A stretch of DNA of 64,000 nt. Source: Humulus lupulus (taxonomy: Eukaryota; Streptophyta; Magnoliopsida; Rosales; Cannabaceae). The first letter of the stretch is position 1. Every line of letters starts with the position of its first letter. The notes below the pieces were generated by a model, which did no database searches, was not told the origin of the DNA, and saw only the letters and a list, made by a program, of their open reading frames with translations. The stretch is taken from the NCBI RefSeq assembly GCF_963169125.1, contig NC_084795.1, positions 141,273,766 to 141,337,765 on the forward strand. The letters are read 5' to 3'. Below are positions 12,331 through 25,309 of the stretch, piece by piece. A program made the translations under genes and the position numbers.

Positions 12331-13660
12331 GCACACTATCCAAAGCCAGAATTATCTTTCTTTTTGAATTTTCGGGACGTTCACTTATTGCTCTTGAACT
12401 GAATTTCATTAAAAGCCTATGGCTTAACCCTCATGTCTAGTAGCGACCAACATTAACTCATCCTAGATGGGACTTTTAAGTCGTTAATGTTGTAACTATT
12501 CCCTTATCAACAACTTTTTCTTACCCACTGAACTCTACACTTGATGTAACCAAGTTTTGAGTTGGGTTGCCATCATTGGAGAATCTATTGGTCAAGTTGT
12601 TTTAGTCCCATCCCTCTATAAGTAGAATTCACCAAATCTCTCTAAAGATGTTTGGTAAATGTATCCACCAAGTTCTCACTTGATTTGACATATGAAATTA
12701 ATCTTATGCTCTTCTCAATCATTTCTCTCGCGTAGTCATGTCTTAGAGTTTGCTACTCGGCGTCTTTGGCATTTGCTGCTAGAGCTATAAACTCATTCTA
12801 CATAGTTGAGTGTAATTTATGTTTGTTTCATTGGGCCCCAAGAAACCGCTCCTTTATTGAGCATAACACCCAATTGATGGTGGAGAGATTGTCTCCCACA
12901 CTCTTTATCCAACTTGCGTTAGAGTATCCCTCAAGTATCATAGAAAACTTTGAACATTGAAGGTTTAGCTTCTTGGTCCTCTCTAGGTACCCTAGAACTC
13001 TTTCAATTGTCTTCCAATGTTCGATACTTGAATTGCTAGTAAACCTACTTAGTTTACTAACCGAATATGTTGAACATTAGATTCCCTAATGCACTTGCAC
13101 ACTCAAATTGAGCCACCACTCTACCATTGTTCTTTTCAAGCTTTATACTTGAATCAAATGGTGTATTCATCTCTTTGATTTTGAGATGACTAAACTTGTC
13201 AAGCACTTTCTCAACAAAGTGAGCTTGACTTAAGGCATAACCCCCACTATTTCTTCTCAGTTTTATACCAAAAAGGTATCTACCTCTCCAAGGTCCTTCA
13301 TCTTGAAAATGGAAGATAGAAAACTCTTCGTTTCTATTATGCCTCTCATCTCATTTCTCAAAATCAATAATCATCAATATATAGACACACAAAGATGGCA
13401 TAGCCATCAAAAGTGTTAGAGTATAAGCACTTGTCTACATTAATGTGTCTAAACCCATCCGAAACTATGAATTTATAAAACTTATCATGTAATTATTTTG
13501 GTGCTTGTATTAATCTATACAATGATTTAACAAGCCTACACAATTTATGTTCATTTCCCCTAAGTACAAAACCTTCTGATTGTTCTGTATAGATTTCCTC
13601 ATCAATATCTCCATTTAGGAATGCCGTTTTGACCTCCATCGATATCTACTTGATAACAGT

Positions 13661-14056
13661 TCTTGTTTGATCATAACTCTTTAAGCTTTTGGATTCTCCA
13701 AGACAATATAGGTTGCTCATCAACATTTGGATCTTTCTCCTCACAAGATTCTCCAACACTTGTTGGTTCTTGAGAGTTGTTGTCATAGTATAACATATTT
13801 TAAAAGAACTCCACTTCTCTTGATTCAATTATCACATTAGACTTCAAGTGTAATTAGAACAATTCTTATTTGATCCTAAATCTTTAAGCTTTTGGATTCT
13901 CCAAGGCAATATAGGTTGCTCATCAACATTTGGATCTTTCTCCTCACAAGATTCTCCAACACTTGTGGGTTCTTGAGAGTTGCTGTCACAATATAACATA
14001 TTTTCAAAGAACTCCACTTCTCTTGATTAAATTATCGCATTAGACTTCAAGTGTAA
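13661..14056. repeat. Tandem duplication inside Copia-2 (unit about 203 bp)
   Basis: 13661-13855 is repeated at 13864-14056 with only scattered substitutions. Both units run from TTTGATC through CTTTAAGCTTTTGGATTCTCC to CTTCAAGTGTAAT. Copia-1 has a single copy of this segment (about 1010-1200), so the duplication arose in Copia-2. It lies between the integrase and RT domains. Confidence 0.9.
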
Positions 14057-14675
14057 TAGCCTAAAGGCCTTGCTATTACAGGCATAGCAACCAAATGCAC
14101 AGTTAATGGCCCTTGGACCCAACTTGTTCCTTTAAGGCTCCAAGCTCTTACAATAAACAAGGCACCCCCACACTTTAAGTTAGCCTAGGTTAGACTATTT
14201 CCTCTCCATAATTCATAATGAGACACATTATTCCTTTTCATAGGAATTCAATTCAATATATGACACGCATCAAGAAAAGCTTCACGCCACAAATTATAAC
14301 ACAATTTAGCATGTAAAAGCATAGAGATAATCATCTCAAGATATGTCCCATTCTTTCTTTCAACTATTCCATTTTGCTGTGGAGTGTATTGTGCAAGGCA
14401 TTAATGTATAATACAATGTTGTTTACAAAACACATTAAAATTATTCAAAAAGTATTCACCACCTCTATCACTTCTAAGAGTCTTAATTTTCCTTTCTAAT
14501 TGATTTTCTACTTCAAATTTATATATTTTGAATGCATTAAATGCCTCATCCTTACTCTTAAAAAAATACAGAAAAGTATACCTAGTGCAATAATCTATAA
14601 AAGTTATAAAGTATCTATTTCCTCATCTAGCCAGCATGCCATTTAATTCACATAAATCACTGTGTATTAAATCTA

Positions 14676-14882
14676 TCAAGAACATCTATCAACACGAAAT
14701 TCACATTTCTCAACTATTTTAGATTTAACACGAAATTCACATTTATCATGATCATTCACATCAAAATTAATTAATCCACATTTAACAACTCTTTTAATTG
14801 TGCTATAACCTATATCAACAAGTCTATTATGCCACAAAGTAGTAGAACTAGAATTAATCACACTACAAGAATTTAATGACAT
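14676..14882 (-). pseudogene. Copia gag-pre-integrase domain fragment
   Basis: A 68-residue open stretch holding TTLWHNRLV and GYSTIKRVVKCGLI, the pattern of the gag-pre-integrase domain (usual form LWHxRLGH) that precedes Copia integrase. The C-terminal part repeats the CEFRV segment, a local duplication. The corresponding part of Copia-1 is at 1880-2030. The protease side is across the nested insertion at 54136-54197. Confidence 0.75.
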
Positions 14883-14914
14883 ATATCAAGAGTACATAGT
14901 TTGATCACCTCATT

Positions 14915-16878
14915 TGTAACACCCTACTAATCCAGGACCGTTACACCGTGTGTTTAAAATTGTGCTTCTTGTTAAGCGAGTCATTTGAACTCAAATGTGT
15001 AACTAAAATTAAATAACAGTTTAGGTACTAAAATTTTTGGTAAAAAGTTATAAACTTTTCATTAAAACTTAAAATATATATAAGGGATCCCAAAAAGGTT
15101 TATCAAAATATAATTACATTTAGGTTGTACGGAATAACGGCCTACGTGACAAAATTGAACTTTTATACTATAAGTCCCATGAAATATCTCAAGTGTGTTG
15201 GCGAAGCAGGTCGAAAATGTACGCACTGCTCTAAAGTTCTCCATCTCATGGTTGGTCGACTTTTCCCTTGCCTTTACTTGCACCATAGAGCACCCGTAAG
15301 CAAATGCCCAACAAGAACCCACACAGCATAATAAATATCCAATTAATCATAATCAATAAACAACATGCTTCACATATAATAAATGCATTTATTCCAACCA
15401 TACAAATCATAAACACGTTTCAACATTTACAAATGTACTCATTTCAAACATATAAACTATTTACACGACCCTACCAAGTAACCTTGTCGAACGATCCAAC
15501 CAGGCGAGGTGCACCTCCCAACACAAAGCTTACAATCCATGTCAGGCGAGTCGATACTGTACCCTAAACTTAACCCCGCCTTCACGGCCCAAGTTCTACA
15601 TGATTGCCGAATATAGATCGTATCGATCATCCACAAACAAATCATTCCTGGTATGCTTAGCAAACATTCTGCTTTTTATGCAGATGCTAGTTTTCTTACC
15701 TTAAGTCCTAAGTTGAAGATAGAGTGACCTCGAGTGTGCTCCTTTTCCCGAGCCCTGCAAAAAACACTACTCACAACATGAATGGTATGCTTATTAGGGA
15801 CAAAGTCCAAATTATGGGTTTCAAAACTAAACCCTAGCACTCGGGCCCATAATTCCATTCAACATGGTAATGGAATGGTCCCCTGAGTGCCCAAGTGGGC
15901 CCCCAAATTTGATCCTCGGAACCTAGCGCAGCCCTGCAAACCCCTAGCATGATTGCGCTATTGTGAAATCATGGGCTTTCTAGGTCTCCGGAACCTAAAA
16001 ATTGAGCCCATAATTGTTGTTCTTCCCCAAATTTCAAACCTATGATTTCCCCTGCAATAACAGCCCTAAAAGCTTGACTCCAACATATTTTTTCAGTATA
16101 TTTTCCATCATTTCAACCTCCATATAGCTAAAAAAAATTATACTACATCAATATGCCATTAAAACACGAATTACATATTAAAACCATAATTTACCAATCT
16201 TAGAGTTCCAAGTTCATTCTTTGCTCTAAAATCCAAAAAATTCAACTCAAATTAAATTAAATTATTGGAACAGAAGCTACAATTCAATTGCTCAAGTTAT
16301 TTCCATCATCATCAAGCACATACAACTTGCCTAGGAATCTTAATACTCCAAAAGTCAAATCGAAATCCCAATTCTACCAAGAACACTAGAACACAAAGAA
16401 CTTGAATAAAAAAAATAGAGTGGTGAAGCTTAGCTCTCCGAATTCGAAATTTATAAATTTAATGAGGATGTTAGAATCTTTGAATCCATTCATTACACTT
16501 TGGATCCCTAGAAATTCCTCAAAATCCCAAGCTTTGGCCCTTGTCTCTTGTGTTTGGTCTTGAACAAATTGAAAGAGGGAACTAGAAGAATTGAGAAAGA
16601 GAGGGATTATGAAAGGAACGTTGTTGTCTAAACTTAGCCAAAAAAATTTTAATACCATGACAAAAAGACCATTGTATCCCTTGCTTTTACTTAACCTCAT
16701 AACTAACCTCAAGGGTGTTTTGGTCATTTGCCTAAACATCCAATAACACCACTAATCTGCAAATTTATTAACTAATCCATCAAGCATATTTATTATGCCA
16801 CATAATTTCATTTTATCAATTGTCCCAAATTATTAATATTGCAAAAATACCCCTAGGCTCGATCCGAATCGGGCATTT
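14915..16878 (-). repeat. Gypsy A left (3') LTR, first part
   Basis: Aligns with 51835-53840 of the right LTR throughout, including CCCAAAAAGGTTTATCAAAA near the start and an ATGGCCAAAAGACCATT-like region near the end. It is broken at 16878 by element B and resumes at 47612. No coding sequence. Confidence 0.9.
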
Positions 16879-17894
16879 TGTAACATCCCAAATTTTCTAA
16901 TAAGGCTTGGAGCCTTGATTAGCATTCCGGGAGGAAAATAATTGATTTAAGTATATTATTATGTGGCTTAAATAATTATGTGGTTAGAAATGCATGTTTA
17001 GGTGAGTTAAATATGCATGTGGGCCTATCTTGGTTAATAGGGGAAAAATAGTAATTTTGGCATAAAATTTGAATTATATGTGTGTTATGCTTGATACCAT
17101 GAGATTGCAGATATTCATTTGTGATATATGATCCAAGACGACACTAGGGGCCAGAATAGCGAAATAGTCACAACGGGGTCAAATACCCTGCTCGGGGTGA
17201 GCCTAGGGGTACTATGGGAACATAGTACGCATTTGAGATTAGTGGGCAATGGGTAGTAATTTAGCGATTATTGGGGTATGTCGGGATTAAATGGGGAATG
17301 ATAGGAACACTTGAGGAACTAGCGGAATGTGGCAAATGACAGGGTTACCCTTGGTGGCATTGAAGGACTAATGATAGACTTAGAGGCATTTTTTGGATTT
17401 AGGCAGCTGGGGATAGACTTAAGCTAACCAACACTCTAGAGCTAGTGAGAAGGGAAAAAAAAAGTTGATAGCCTCTCTCTTTCTCCCTCTCGATACCCCT
17501 TTTCTCTCTCAAGTGCAAAGGAGGTTCTTGCTGAAATTCAAGGGTGAAGTTGGGAATTTAAAGAGAATTGAGGCCTAAAGTAGTTATGGTTTAGCTTAGG
17601 AGTGGAACTGCAGTTGAGGTAGGGATTTATTCTAATTGATGCTGAATTTTACTCCTATGATTTAAGTTTTGTTTAGCCTTAAACCATAAGTCTGATTTTT
17701 GTTATTAGTGAGGCTAAAGGTTAGATTTCTGGGATGTTTGGACTAGTTATGCTGCTTTGAAAGAAATTGTAGATTCAATTTTGGATCTAGGCTCTAATTT
17801 TTGTGGATTTTGGAGAGATTGGCTCGTAAAAATGCTGGAGGATTTCTGAGTTTTGGGCTTGAGTCGCGGTCCGTGTGTGCAAAGAGGCCTGGGA
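16879..17894 (+). repeat. Gypsy B left LTR, first part
   Basis: Begins TGTAACATCCCAAATTTTC and aligns with 33642-33689 and then 45502-46483 of the right LTR, for example TTGATTTAAGTAT and ATGCATGTTTAGGTGAG. It is interrupted at the point GCCTGGGA by solo LTR D; the right LTR reads straight through this point at 46486. Non-coding. Confidence 0.92.
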
Positions 17895-20800
17895 TGTAAC
17901 GTCCTACGTTTTTAGGTACCTTTAAACGACTCGGGTCGAGATTTTTCCCCCGGGTTAAGAATATTATTTTAAATAATATTATATTTTGTTTGTAAGTATT
18001 CCATGAGTTATTGCTAGCCAAAATATGAATTTTGTGTTTTTAAAAGTCAAGATAAGACTTTCGGTCCTGGACCGACACAAAAACCCTGATCAGGTAAAAA
18101 TCTCGGAAAATAAAACGAAAAATCATGGCAATTATATTTTGGGCATAAAATACATTCATAAAAGTTAAAGTTTGGTCAAAAATAATAAACCTAAAAGAAA
18201 ATGGAAATTTTAAGGCATTTTTTGGTAAATGCCTAATTTTGCCGAAATGGGGAATTTTATTCCATGAATGGACCTTAGGTTAAATTTTATTATGTGATCA
18301 ATTAAATTAAATGTGAGAGACATTTAAATTAATTAATTAATGTTAAGTTTGGTGATTAAAACTTAATAAGAGTGAAAAATGTGTCAAAAGCCAATTTGGA
18401 TTTTTCTTCTTATGAAACCTTTATTAACCTTTATAAAGAAAAAAAAACTATATATAACATAGATAAAATGAAAAGGGTGGCCGGCCATGTGGTATTTTAG
18501 AGTGGTGTGGACCAAATTTTTTAAATATTAAATCCCATTTAATGAAGAAGTCAAGTGGGCAAGTGGGTAGAAAAGCACTCAAGTACTTTGTGATATTTTG
18601 AAGAGTTTTGTGAGCAATTCCCACACTAAGAACCGACCACTCTCCCTCTCTCATTCACTCATCTGATTTTTGAAGACCTCTCAAAGTGTTCCCTCAATAT
18701 TCAACCTCAAGAACACCAAGGAAAACTTGGAGGCTAAGTCTTGGTCTAGGAAGTATTTTTCCCTAAGATAAAGCTTCACTAATCTAGGCTTTTGTAAAGT
18801 TTTAAGCTTAGAGTTTCAAATAGCTAATTAACTATGTTGTTGGGGGAAGTTGGTTAGGAATTTTGAAAGGTTTTGAAGGAGTCAAAGCTTATAGGAAGGT
18901 CCAAACCTTAAGCAAGAACACCAAAGAGGTAAAAAGTTTACTTTTGATGATTTTTGTTGTAGGGTTTTTAGTTTTAAGCATTATTTTGTATATTTAATGC
19001 GTAAAGTTTCTTGTTGGTGATGAAATAAGGTTATGGTAGTTGTTTAATAATTTTTATGATGCATGTGTATTGATTTTTGAAAATGGGAACCAAAACCCCC
19101 AAGGGTTTTGTAGGATACCCTAAAACAAAACATGTTTTGAGCTGTGACTTCCAAGGGGTCAAGCAGCCACTGTATATTGTTTTTGTAAAATTAAATTGTA
19201 CTGTGATGTTTTTGAGATTCAGTACATAAAATTGAGCTTTTGAAACACAAAAAAATGTTTAGAAATGAGTAAGTTATGCTATTTCAAAGTTTAGGTAAAA
19301 AACTATTTTTTCGTATTCTTATTTTCGGAACCAAGTTTGGACAGTCACTGTATAGGGAAAATGTACCCAGTTTTTTCTAAAATTTTGTGGACATATTTCT
19401 GGCATAACCTATTATTCCACTGTAAAATTTGGTATGAAAATATTGAACGGTTTGAAATTTATTAACTGTCAAAGTTTGGAAAAAATAAGGACTTGAAAAT
19501 AAGGTCATTTTTACCTCATTGTTGGAAAATGATTTCACCAATCAAAAATGCTCATTTTGACCTAAGATTTTACAAAGACCTAAATGGCATAACAATAATG
19601 AAATTGGGAAATTTTGGTAACAATTGGGTAAGTAAATTTCAAGTTATGAACTAACGAAGTATGTAGTTAAAAATGTGAAAAATAGGTTTTTCACACTTAG
19701 TGTAAAAATGAGATTTTGGAACATAAGGTAAAAAGTAAAATTTTGCTTATTTCAAGATATAAATTGGTAAGTCTTGAAATCATATTTTCACTAAAATTGC
19801 CCCTTTGAGTTTAAATGAATTATTTTTCTAGTAAGTAAAAATTGATTAATTGCTTTTGGAAAATTAATTAGTCAAGATGAGAAATTTATAACGGTTTTCC
19901 TAATTAAGACAAATTAGGCAATTTTCTTAAATCGGTTTTTAGATATTAAAACCTTAAGAAAAATAAAAGGAAAATTTAAAGAGTTTATTTTCTTTAAAAA
20001 TAATTAAGGAATTTATTTGTATTTTCTGGATGTAATACCGGCTAAAATCTTACATATTTTAACCGACTAGTCGAAAGTGCGGGTTAATAGCGATACCTTG
20101 GAAGAATAAGATTTTTAGTGGGTTGTGGGGAAATACCATTGTGATACCCGAGCCTAGGTATCGAGACCTTAGGATAGGTCTTCCCGAGACTTAGGGTTTA
20201 GTCTCGAATATTTTGTATGACTTTCCTTAATAGGTTTAAAACCAAATAAGGATTATAAATCCTTACAAATGACTTTTATTAAAATGACCAAACTGCCCAA
20301 AATAATAATAATGAATTATGAGTGCCATAATTAATCCGAGTATACTGTATGGATAACTACAGTATTGGCTAAGCGTAACTGGACTGAACGTTGGAGGGTG
20401 AAAACCTGCTGAGCGCTAAGGACTCCAAGTAAGTCAACTTATATTGTATGGCTGCAACATGAAATGATTATTGTCTTGTATGTTAGTATAGGGATACATG
20501 CATATATATATATAGGTTGTCATAGAAAGTTGCTTAGAGACGTTAGTCTAGTGAGTGCTGATTTAGAAAATATGAACGGTAGAAGTCCGTCATATCCTAG
20601 ACGGTTGATCCCCGTCACACTGCTTGATTTTATTTATGTCCGGTTCATTACCGCGACGGGTGGCCATGAGATGAGGATAAGCTGGTTAAACCTAGGGGCG
20701 CCAAGATAAATGGGACCTAGGGGCCCTCATGCTTACTTAATCATTGGACGGTTAGAATCCGAGCAAGTGCTCTGATAAGTTATTCCCGGATAGCAGCCGT

Positions 20801-21773
20801 GAATATTGGCCATTCAGTGAGAGTGCCTAGAGATACTAGGGGTTGCCAAGATAGAGTGAGGCTGAACACCCTAGGGGCAACTGCTCACCAGCACCACTGA
20901 TTAACATAGATGTCTCTGTAAAACCGTGTAAATTGGATTACACTCTTGAATAAGTAGCGATGCCCTAGGTAACACGATAGTTACCCTTGATGAGAATATT
21001 TATTGGCTAGATCTTAGTGTGGAGACTCGGTTCTCTTTTACAGATTAGCAATTATGCTGGAGGGCGCGTTACGCCTGAATTGATGGAAATTGTCGAGTGT
21101 TGGTCTCGAATTATATGGTGATATAATATATTTGCTTGCTCTGGGATTTTCTGAGTGCAGGGATATAATTGTTGATAATATATAGTTGTGATATAATATA
21201 TCTGCTTTCTCTGGGATTTTCTGAGTGCAGGGATATAATTGTTGATAAGAATTAGCTGTGATATAATATATCTGTTTGTTCTGGGATTTTTCTGAGTGCA
21301 GGATTTTTATCTAGTTATGAATTAATTTATCATTGGTTATCAGGCATGACCATAAGTTTGCCAGGACGCTTTAGCGTTCTTGAAATTGATTGTGTAGGGT
21401 CCGGATGGGTCCGGAACCCTAATTCTCTACATGCTTTGTTTGAAAGTTGATCTTACTAAGCGTTTTCGCTTACCTAGTTGTTTCATGTTGTAGGTAAGAG
21501 CAAAGGCAAGGCAGAGCAGTGAGCGCTGGAGTCTTCCTTGCAAATGTACATGTGGACCGACCTTTTAGGAAGCCTTTTTATTTTTGGAAATGTTGTGTAG
21601 TTTTCCTAAACTAGGCTCACTCTACTCTTTATAAAACATGTTTGTAACTAAATGTTAAGTATGGCCATACGACTTTTTAAAAAAAAAAAATTCTATGGGT
21701 TTTTGAGACATTTTGTTAAATGAAAACATTTATATTTCCGCATTATCGAGTCTTGAAAATCCGGGTCGTTACA
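17895..21773 (+). mobile_element. Solo LTR D, 3,879 bp, with perfect TSD
   Basis: Starts TGTAACGTCC and ends GGGTCGTTACA, the TG...CA form of an LTR. It is flanked by an exact TSD TGGGA (17890-17894 and 21774-21778). The undisturbed sequence in the other LTR of B (46479-46490) confirms the insertion point. No gag or pol sequence is present and no second LTR, so it is a solo LTR left by LTR-LTR recombination. Its length is unusually large. The last 300 bp hold a GTAGGTAAGAG block shared in form with other LTRs here. Orientation is inferred from that block. Confidence 0.9.
21119..21305. repeat. Three tandem copies of a ~70-bp unit within solo LTR D
   Basis: Units start GTGATATAATATAT at 21119, 21188 and 21258 and each contains TCTGGGATTTT followed by CTGAGTGCAGG. 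Period is 69-70 bp and the copies are nearly identical. They lie in the downstream third of the LTR. Confidence 0.9.
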
Positions 21774-21778
21774 TGGGA

Positions 21779-22999
21779 AGCCTCTTGTTTTCCCTAGGTG
21801 TCGCGGCCCTTGTCTCCCAGATAAGAGAGCTAGGGCTCTCTGACTTGCAGCAGGCCCCGGCCCTAGGGGGTGGGCCGCGACTCAAATTATGGAAGTTGAC
21901 AGAAATGGGGTTTTAAGCTTGGGAACCAAAACCTTAAGGCTTGGGAAGGATTATACTACCTAGTTTAGTAGAATTCGAGGTCTCGAAGGCTAGTATTTTA
22001 ATCCAAAGTTCTTAATTGGTTAGAGCTTGATGAATGTCTAGTTATCATTACGTTGTGACTAGGTTTTACAGCTCAGGCTCAGGATTAGGGATCGTGCTCG
22101 AGATCGCTTTGGGTTGTCAGCTTGGGATAAAAGGTAAGAAAACTATTTGTGCCCGTAGAGCTATGTTGTGTGTAGTACTGTGTGTATTGTTTATGGCTAT
22201 TATGTCATACATGTGATTGTGACAGATCGACAAGATTTGGGAGCGGCAAGAGTCGGGAGCGTCAAGAGCCGGGAGCGGCAAAGGCTGGGAGCGACAGAGG
22301 TCGGGAACTGAGAGGAGAGGTGTAGTAAAGGGTCGAGATCGACGTTAAGCACGTTGAATGCAAGCCGCCAGGGTGAGATCCTTTAAGGGTGCTGTACACA
22401 CCCGCTCGGTTAAGACCGCGGACTTGGTACCTGATAGCACACCCCAATTGACGATGGCCACTGTTGTTCAACTCTACTGTTGTGTTGTTATGCTGTTGTG
22501 CTATTGTATAGTTGTGTATTCCAATAGACACTTGTCAATTGTTTGTTGTCTGATTATGTATTCATTTGTTGAAATAAATTATGGTATGTTGTGCTTTGAA
22601 GTTCTCTTGCTCGGCCTAGGCTCACGGGTGCTCTATGGTGCAGGCAGGGGCAAGGAAAAGGTCGATCAACCATGAGTTGGAGGGCATGGAGTGGTTCGCA
22701 CATGTTTGGCCTACCTGGTTACCACGGCTGGGGTATTTTGAGGATCAGGTTATAAATGTTTGATTTTGTTTACTATAAAGTAACTTTTTGAATTGTAAAT
22801 ATGTTTCTAAATAATATTTTGGGATTCCAGTGTAACACTTTCATGATTTAAATGATAGTCCATCCTTTTATACCAAAATCTTATTTAAATGAGTCTTTAT
22901 TTTAATTAATCACACTTTTTGGTCTAATACCTCGATTAGCGAGCTAATGACACATTTTAAAATCACATGGTAACGACAAAAGGGCAGTAGGGCGTTACA
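21779..22999 (+). repeat. Gypsy B left LTR, second part
   Basis: Continues the LTR after solo LTR D and aligns with 46486-47606, including GCTCACGGGTGCTC and AAAAGGTCGATCAACCATG. It ends GGGCGTTACA at 22999. Non-coding; short open frames here are chance. Confidence 0.92.
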
Positions 23000-23002
23000 A
23001 CT

Positions 23003-23014
23003 TGGTATCAAAGC
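23003..23014 (+). promoter_or_regulatory. Primer-binding site of Gypsy B
   Basis: TGGTATCAAAGC, 3 bp after the LTR end. It is one base off the usual plant initiator-methionine tRNA complement TGGTATCAGAGC, which would prime minus-strand DNA synthesis. Confidence 0.85.
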
Positions 23015-23219
23015 GTGCAAAGGTTTATGGTTCCTGGAAATTGCCCAAACATGTATGCTCGTTGCCAGAGACAAGCTCGACTCAAGGTCAGTTGGTATTA
23101 AGTGAAATATTGTTCTAGCTACTTATTTGAACTTCCTTATCTGTTTGCTAATATAGGGAGCATGAACATTATACACTTGTGTCTTGATATGCCTATTGTG
23201 TGTGGCTATTATGTTTCCT

Positions 23220-24440
23220 GGCTCTACTCGGGGAGTGTTTTCGGATGGGATCACCATATCTGATGGATTGAGTCATTCACCACTGACATATTTAAAAGTT
23301 ATGCATCCGAGGTAGTCAAGTCGGGTAGTCATTGTTAATGTTGAGGATGCAAATAGTAGTTGGTGCCAGAATCATGCATTTTCCCCTTGGGATTGGCAGC
23401 AGGTGTTCGCTGACATGCAGGTTAGATTGCAAAAGCAAGAGGAAGAGATTAGGTGGCTGCGATAGTGGGTTCCATCAGGGAATGCCGCTCTATGTGTTTC
23501 GATGACATTGGCATCAGTTTTGGTTAAACCTGAGGATGGAAAAAGGTGGGAATTGTATTATGAAAGATTCCAAAGACATTATCCTTCAGTTTTCGAAGGG
23601 GGCTTAGATTCGTTCAGAGCTGAATAGTTGATGGGCATGGTTAGCTCCATCCTTGACTATATAGGAGCGGAAGGCAATGATAAAGTGGCTTGTGCCACGT
23701 GCATGTTGCGAGGGGAGGCCCGAACGTGGTGGGAGGTGGTATCCCAGACCCAGAATGTTGATATGATGGGTTGGGAGGAATTCAGACAGTTGTTCAATGA
23801 GAGGTACTATTGTGACACATTTCGAATTGCAAAGACAAATTAGTTTATGAATTTGGTCCAAGGCAGTAAGACAGTGATATAGTATGTCAACGAATTTGAT
23901 GGATTGGCCAAGTTCACTTTTGATTTAGCACCAACGAATGTGGCTTGGAAAGAACCCTAGGGTGATCCATAGAGTTAGGATTGCTCCAGTTCATGAAATT
24001 TCTACCTATGCTCAGGAGGTAGGGAGGGCCCTTGCTACTATAGACGCAGGAGGTCAGATATGGAACGAGGGTGTCGTGGGGTAGGAAACTCTAGCAATGG
24101 TACCTCCATTTGTGGGAGCAAGTAGGGGTAGAGATCCCAGAAATCAAAAAAGAAAGACCCTGATAGTTCTACCACTTTTGGTCTTGACAAGAGGGGTCAT
24201 AATATTTAGGGCAGCCGCTAGGGCGGCAACGAAGTCTGGAGAAGTTATCCAGTGTGAGTCAGGTGCAGGAGACGCCATCTGGGAAAATGTTGAGTGAAGG
24301 CATGTTTTCTGTGTGGAATAGTTGGGCACATCAAGAAGCATTACGCAGAATCGAAGATAGAAGAACTAAGACGTACAAATAGCTCAACCTCAGCTCGAGA
24401 GTTCTCTTGGAGGTAGCCAGAGCCTGAGGCTGGTCCCTCG
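23220..24440 (+). pseudogene. Gypsy B gag, decayed
   Basis: Plus-strand frames give a Retrotrans_gag domain (around 23628-23843: LRGEARTWWEV, WEEFRQLFNERYY), then QGSKTVI and FDGLAKF. Further on come a basic linker (SDQ/NQKRK-like near 24130) and a CX2CX4HX4C-type knuckle (CFLCGIVGHIKKH, near 24310) that has lost its last cysteine. Several in-frame stops (for example TAG at 23841) and a frameshift near 23950 break it. It resembles the better preserved gag of element E (31076-32281). Its role in an intact element is to form the particle and bind RNA. Confidence 0.8.
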
Positions 24441-25309
24441 AAAATGATAGGTTGGCCTTCTAGTTCTCGTTTCTTTATACTGTACTGATAGAGTTTGGTG
24501 CTACGTACATCTTAGAAGAAATATAGACATAAGATACTTATTCGATGAATATTATGCTATGAGGCTTAAGATTTTGCATTTACTCAGAAAGTTGGTAATT
24601 TCCAGGGAATGGGACAAAGTATTACGGGTAGAAGATTAGCAGTAAGAATTTGTTGGGATTGTTATATGATGACCTCGGTATGGTCCTATGTATGGATTAG
24701 TTTCCAATAAGGGACAAACATAGACTATGAGAGAAAGTGGTAATTTTTGAGTGTAAGAGGAGAGGACTCAACTACGATTACGGGATGGCTAACTGTGGTG
24801 GTAGGTCCCACTAGGATTATGTAAGTTAGGCCGAAGGGAAATTAGTCGGTCAGTGGGATTTTCGATGGGTTTATAAAAAAAATTCAGGATTACTTTTGCG
24901 ACTAGGAAATGGAGTGTGCTACGGGAATAAGGCAAGAATCGAAACAGCACCAGAAACATCATGAAGAATGACACTAGTTGAGCAGCCAGAATTAAAGGTT
25001 CAGTCAAAGAAGTTACTTGACTTAAAGGTGATCAGATGGAGCATCTTATCATAGGACATATCACGCCATGGGTTAAGGAGAAGGTCAAACCTGCGAGAGT
25101 ACGTACTGTGTATGAAAGCCAAATAAGGTAATTGTTAAGGATTGATATCAACTACCAAGAATGAAGGATTTATTTGGACAAGCTATATCTAGCTCGATCA
25201 AGAATGTTTTGGACTACTTCTAGTTAAGAAGACAATATAAGTAATACCCGTATTGATACTACCGAGGCAGAGGAAGTGAGGATCACAAGTAAGGCTCCAG
25301 AAGGGATAA
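24441..25309 (+). pseudogene. Gypsy B pol remnant
   Basis: Only scraps are recognisable. Around 24485 is the protease-like IEFGATYI (family DSGATHSF, with the catalytic Asp replaced). Near 25155 is PRMKDLFGQ, matching PRIDDLFDQ of the RT domain in element E, soon followed by a stop. The catalytic RT motif, RNase H and integrase are absent. The stretch ends abruptly where the LTR of E starts. Confidence 0.55.

Larger units (their letters stand above)
12530..14914 (-). mobile_element. Copia remnant (Copia-2), 3' part of a copy split by Gypsy A
   Basis: Same family and orientation as Copia-1: bases from 13032 onward align with the window start. Minus-strand order is gag-pre-integrase (14882-14676, LWHNRLV and GYSTIKR), integrase (~14400-14100), RT (13639-13490, EVKTAFLNG), then RNase H (~13030-12600). 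Every frame is broken. The element stops at 14914 where an LTR starting TGTAACACCC begins; the matching 5' piece resumes at 54136. Confidence 0.85.

Noticed and set aside
22262..22675. Overlapping ORFs of 89 and 105 residues
   Set aside because: They lie within the LTR of Gypsy B and the right LTR does not preserve them.
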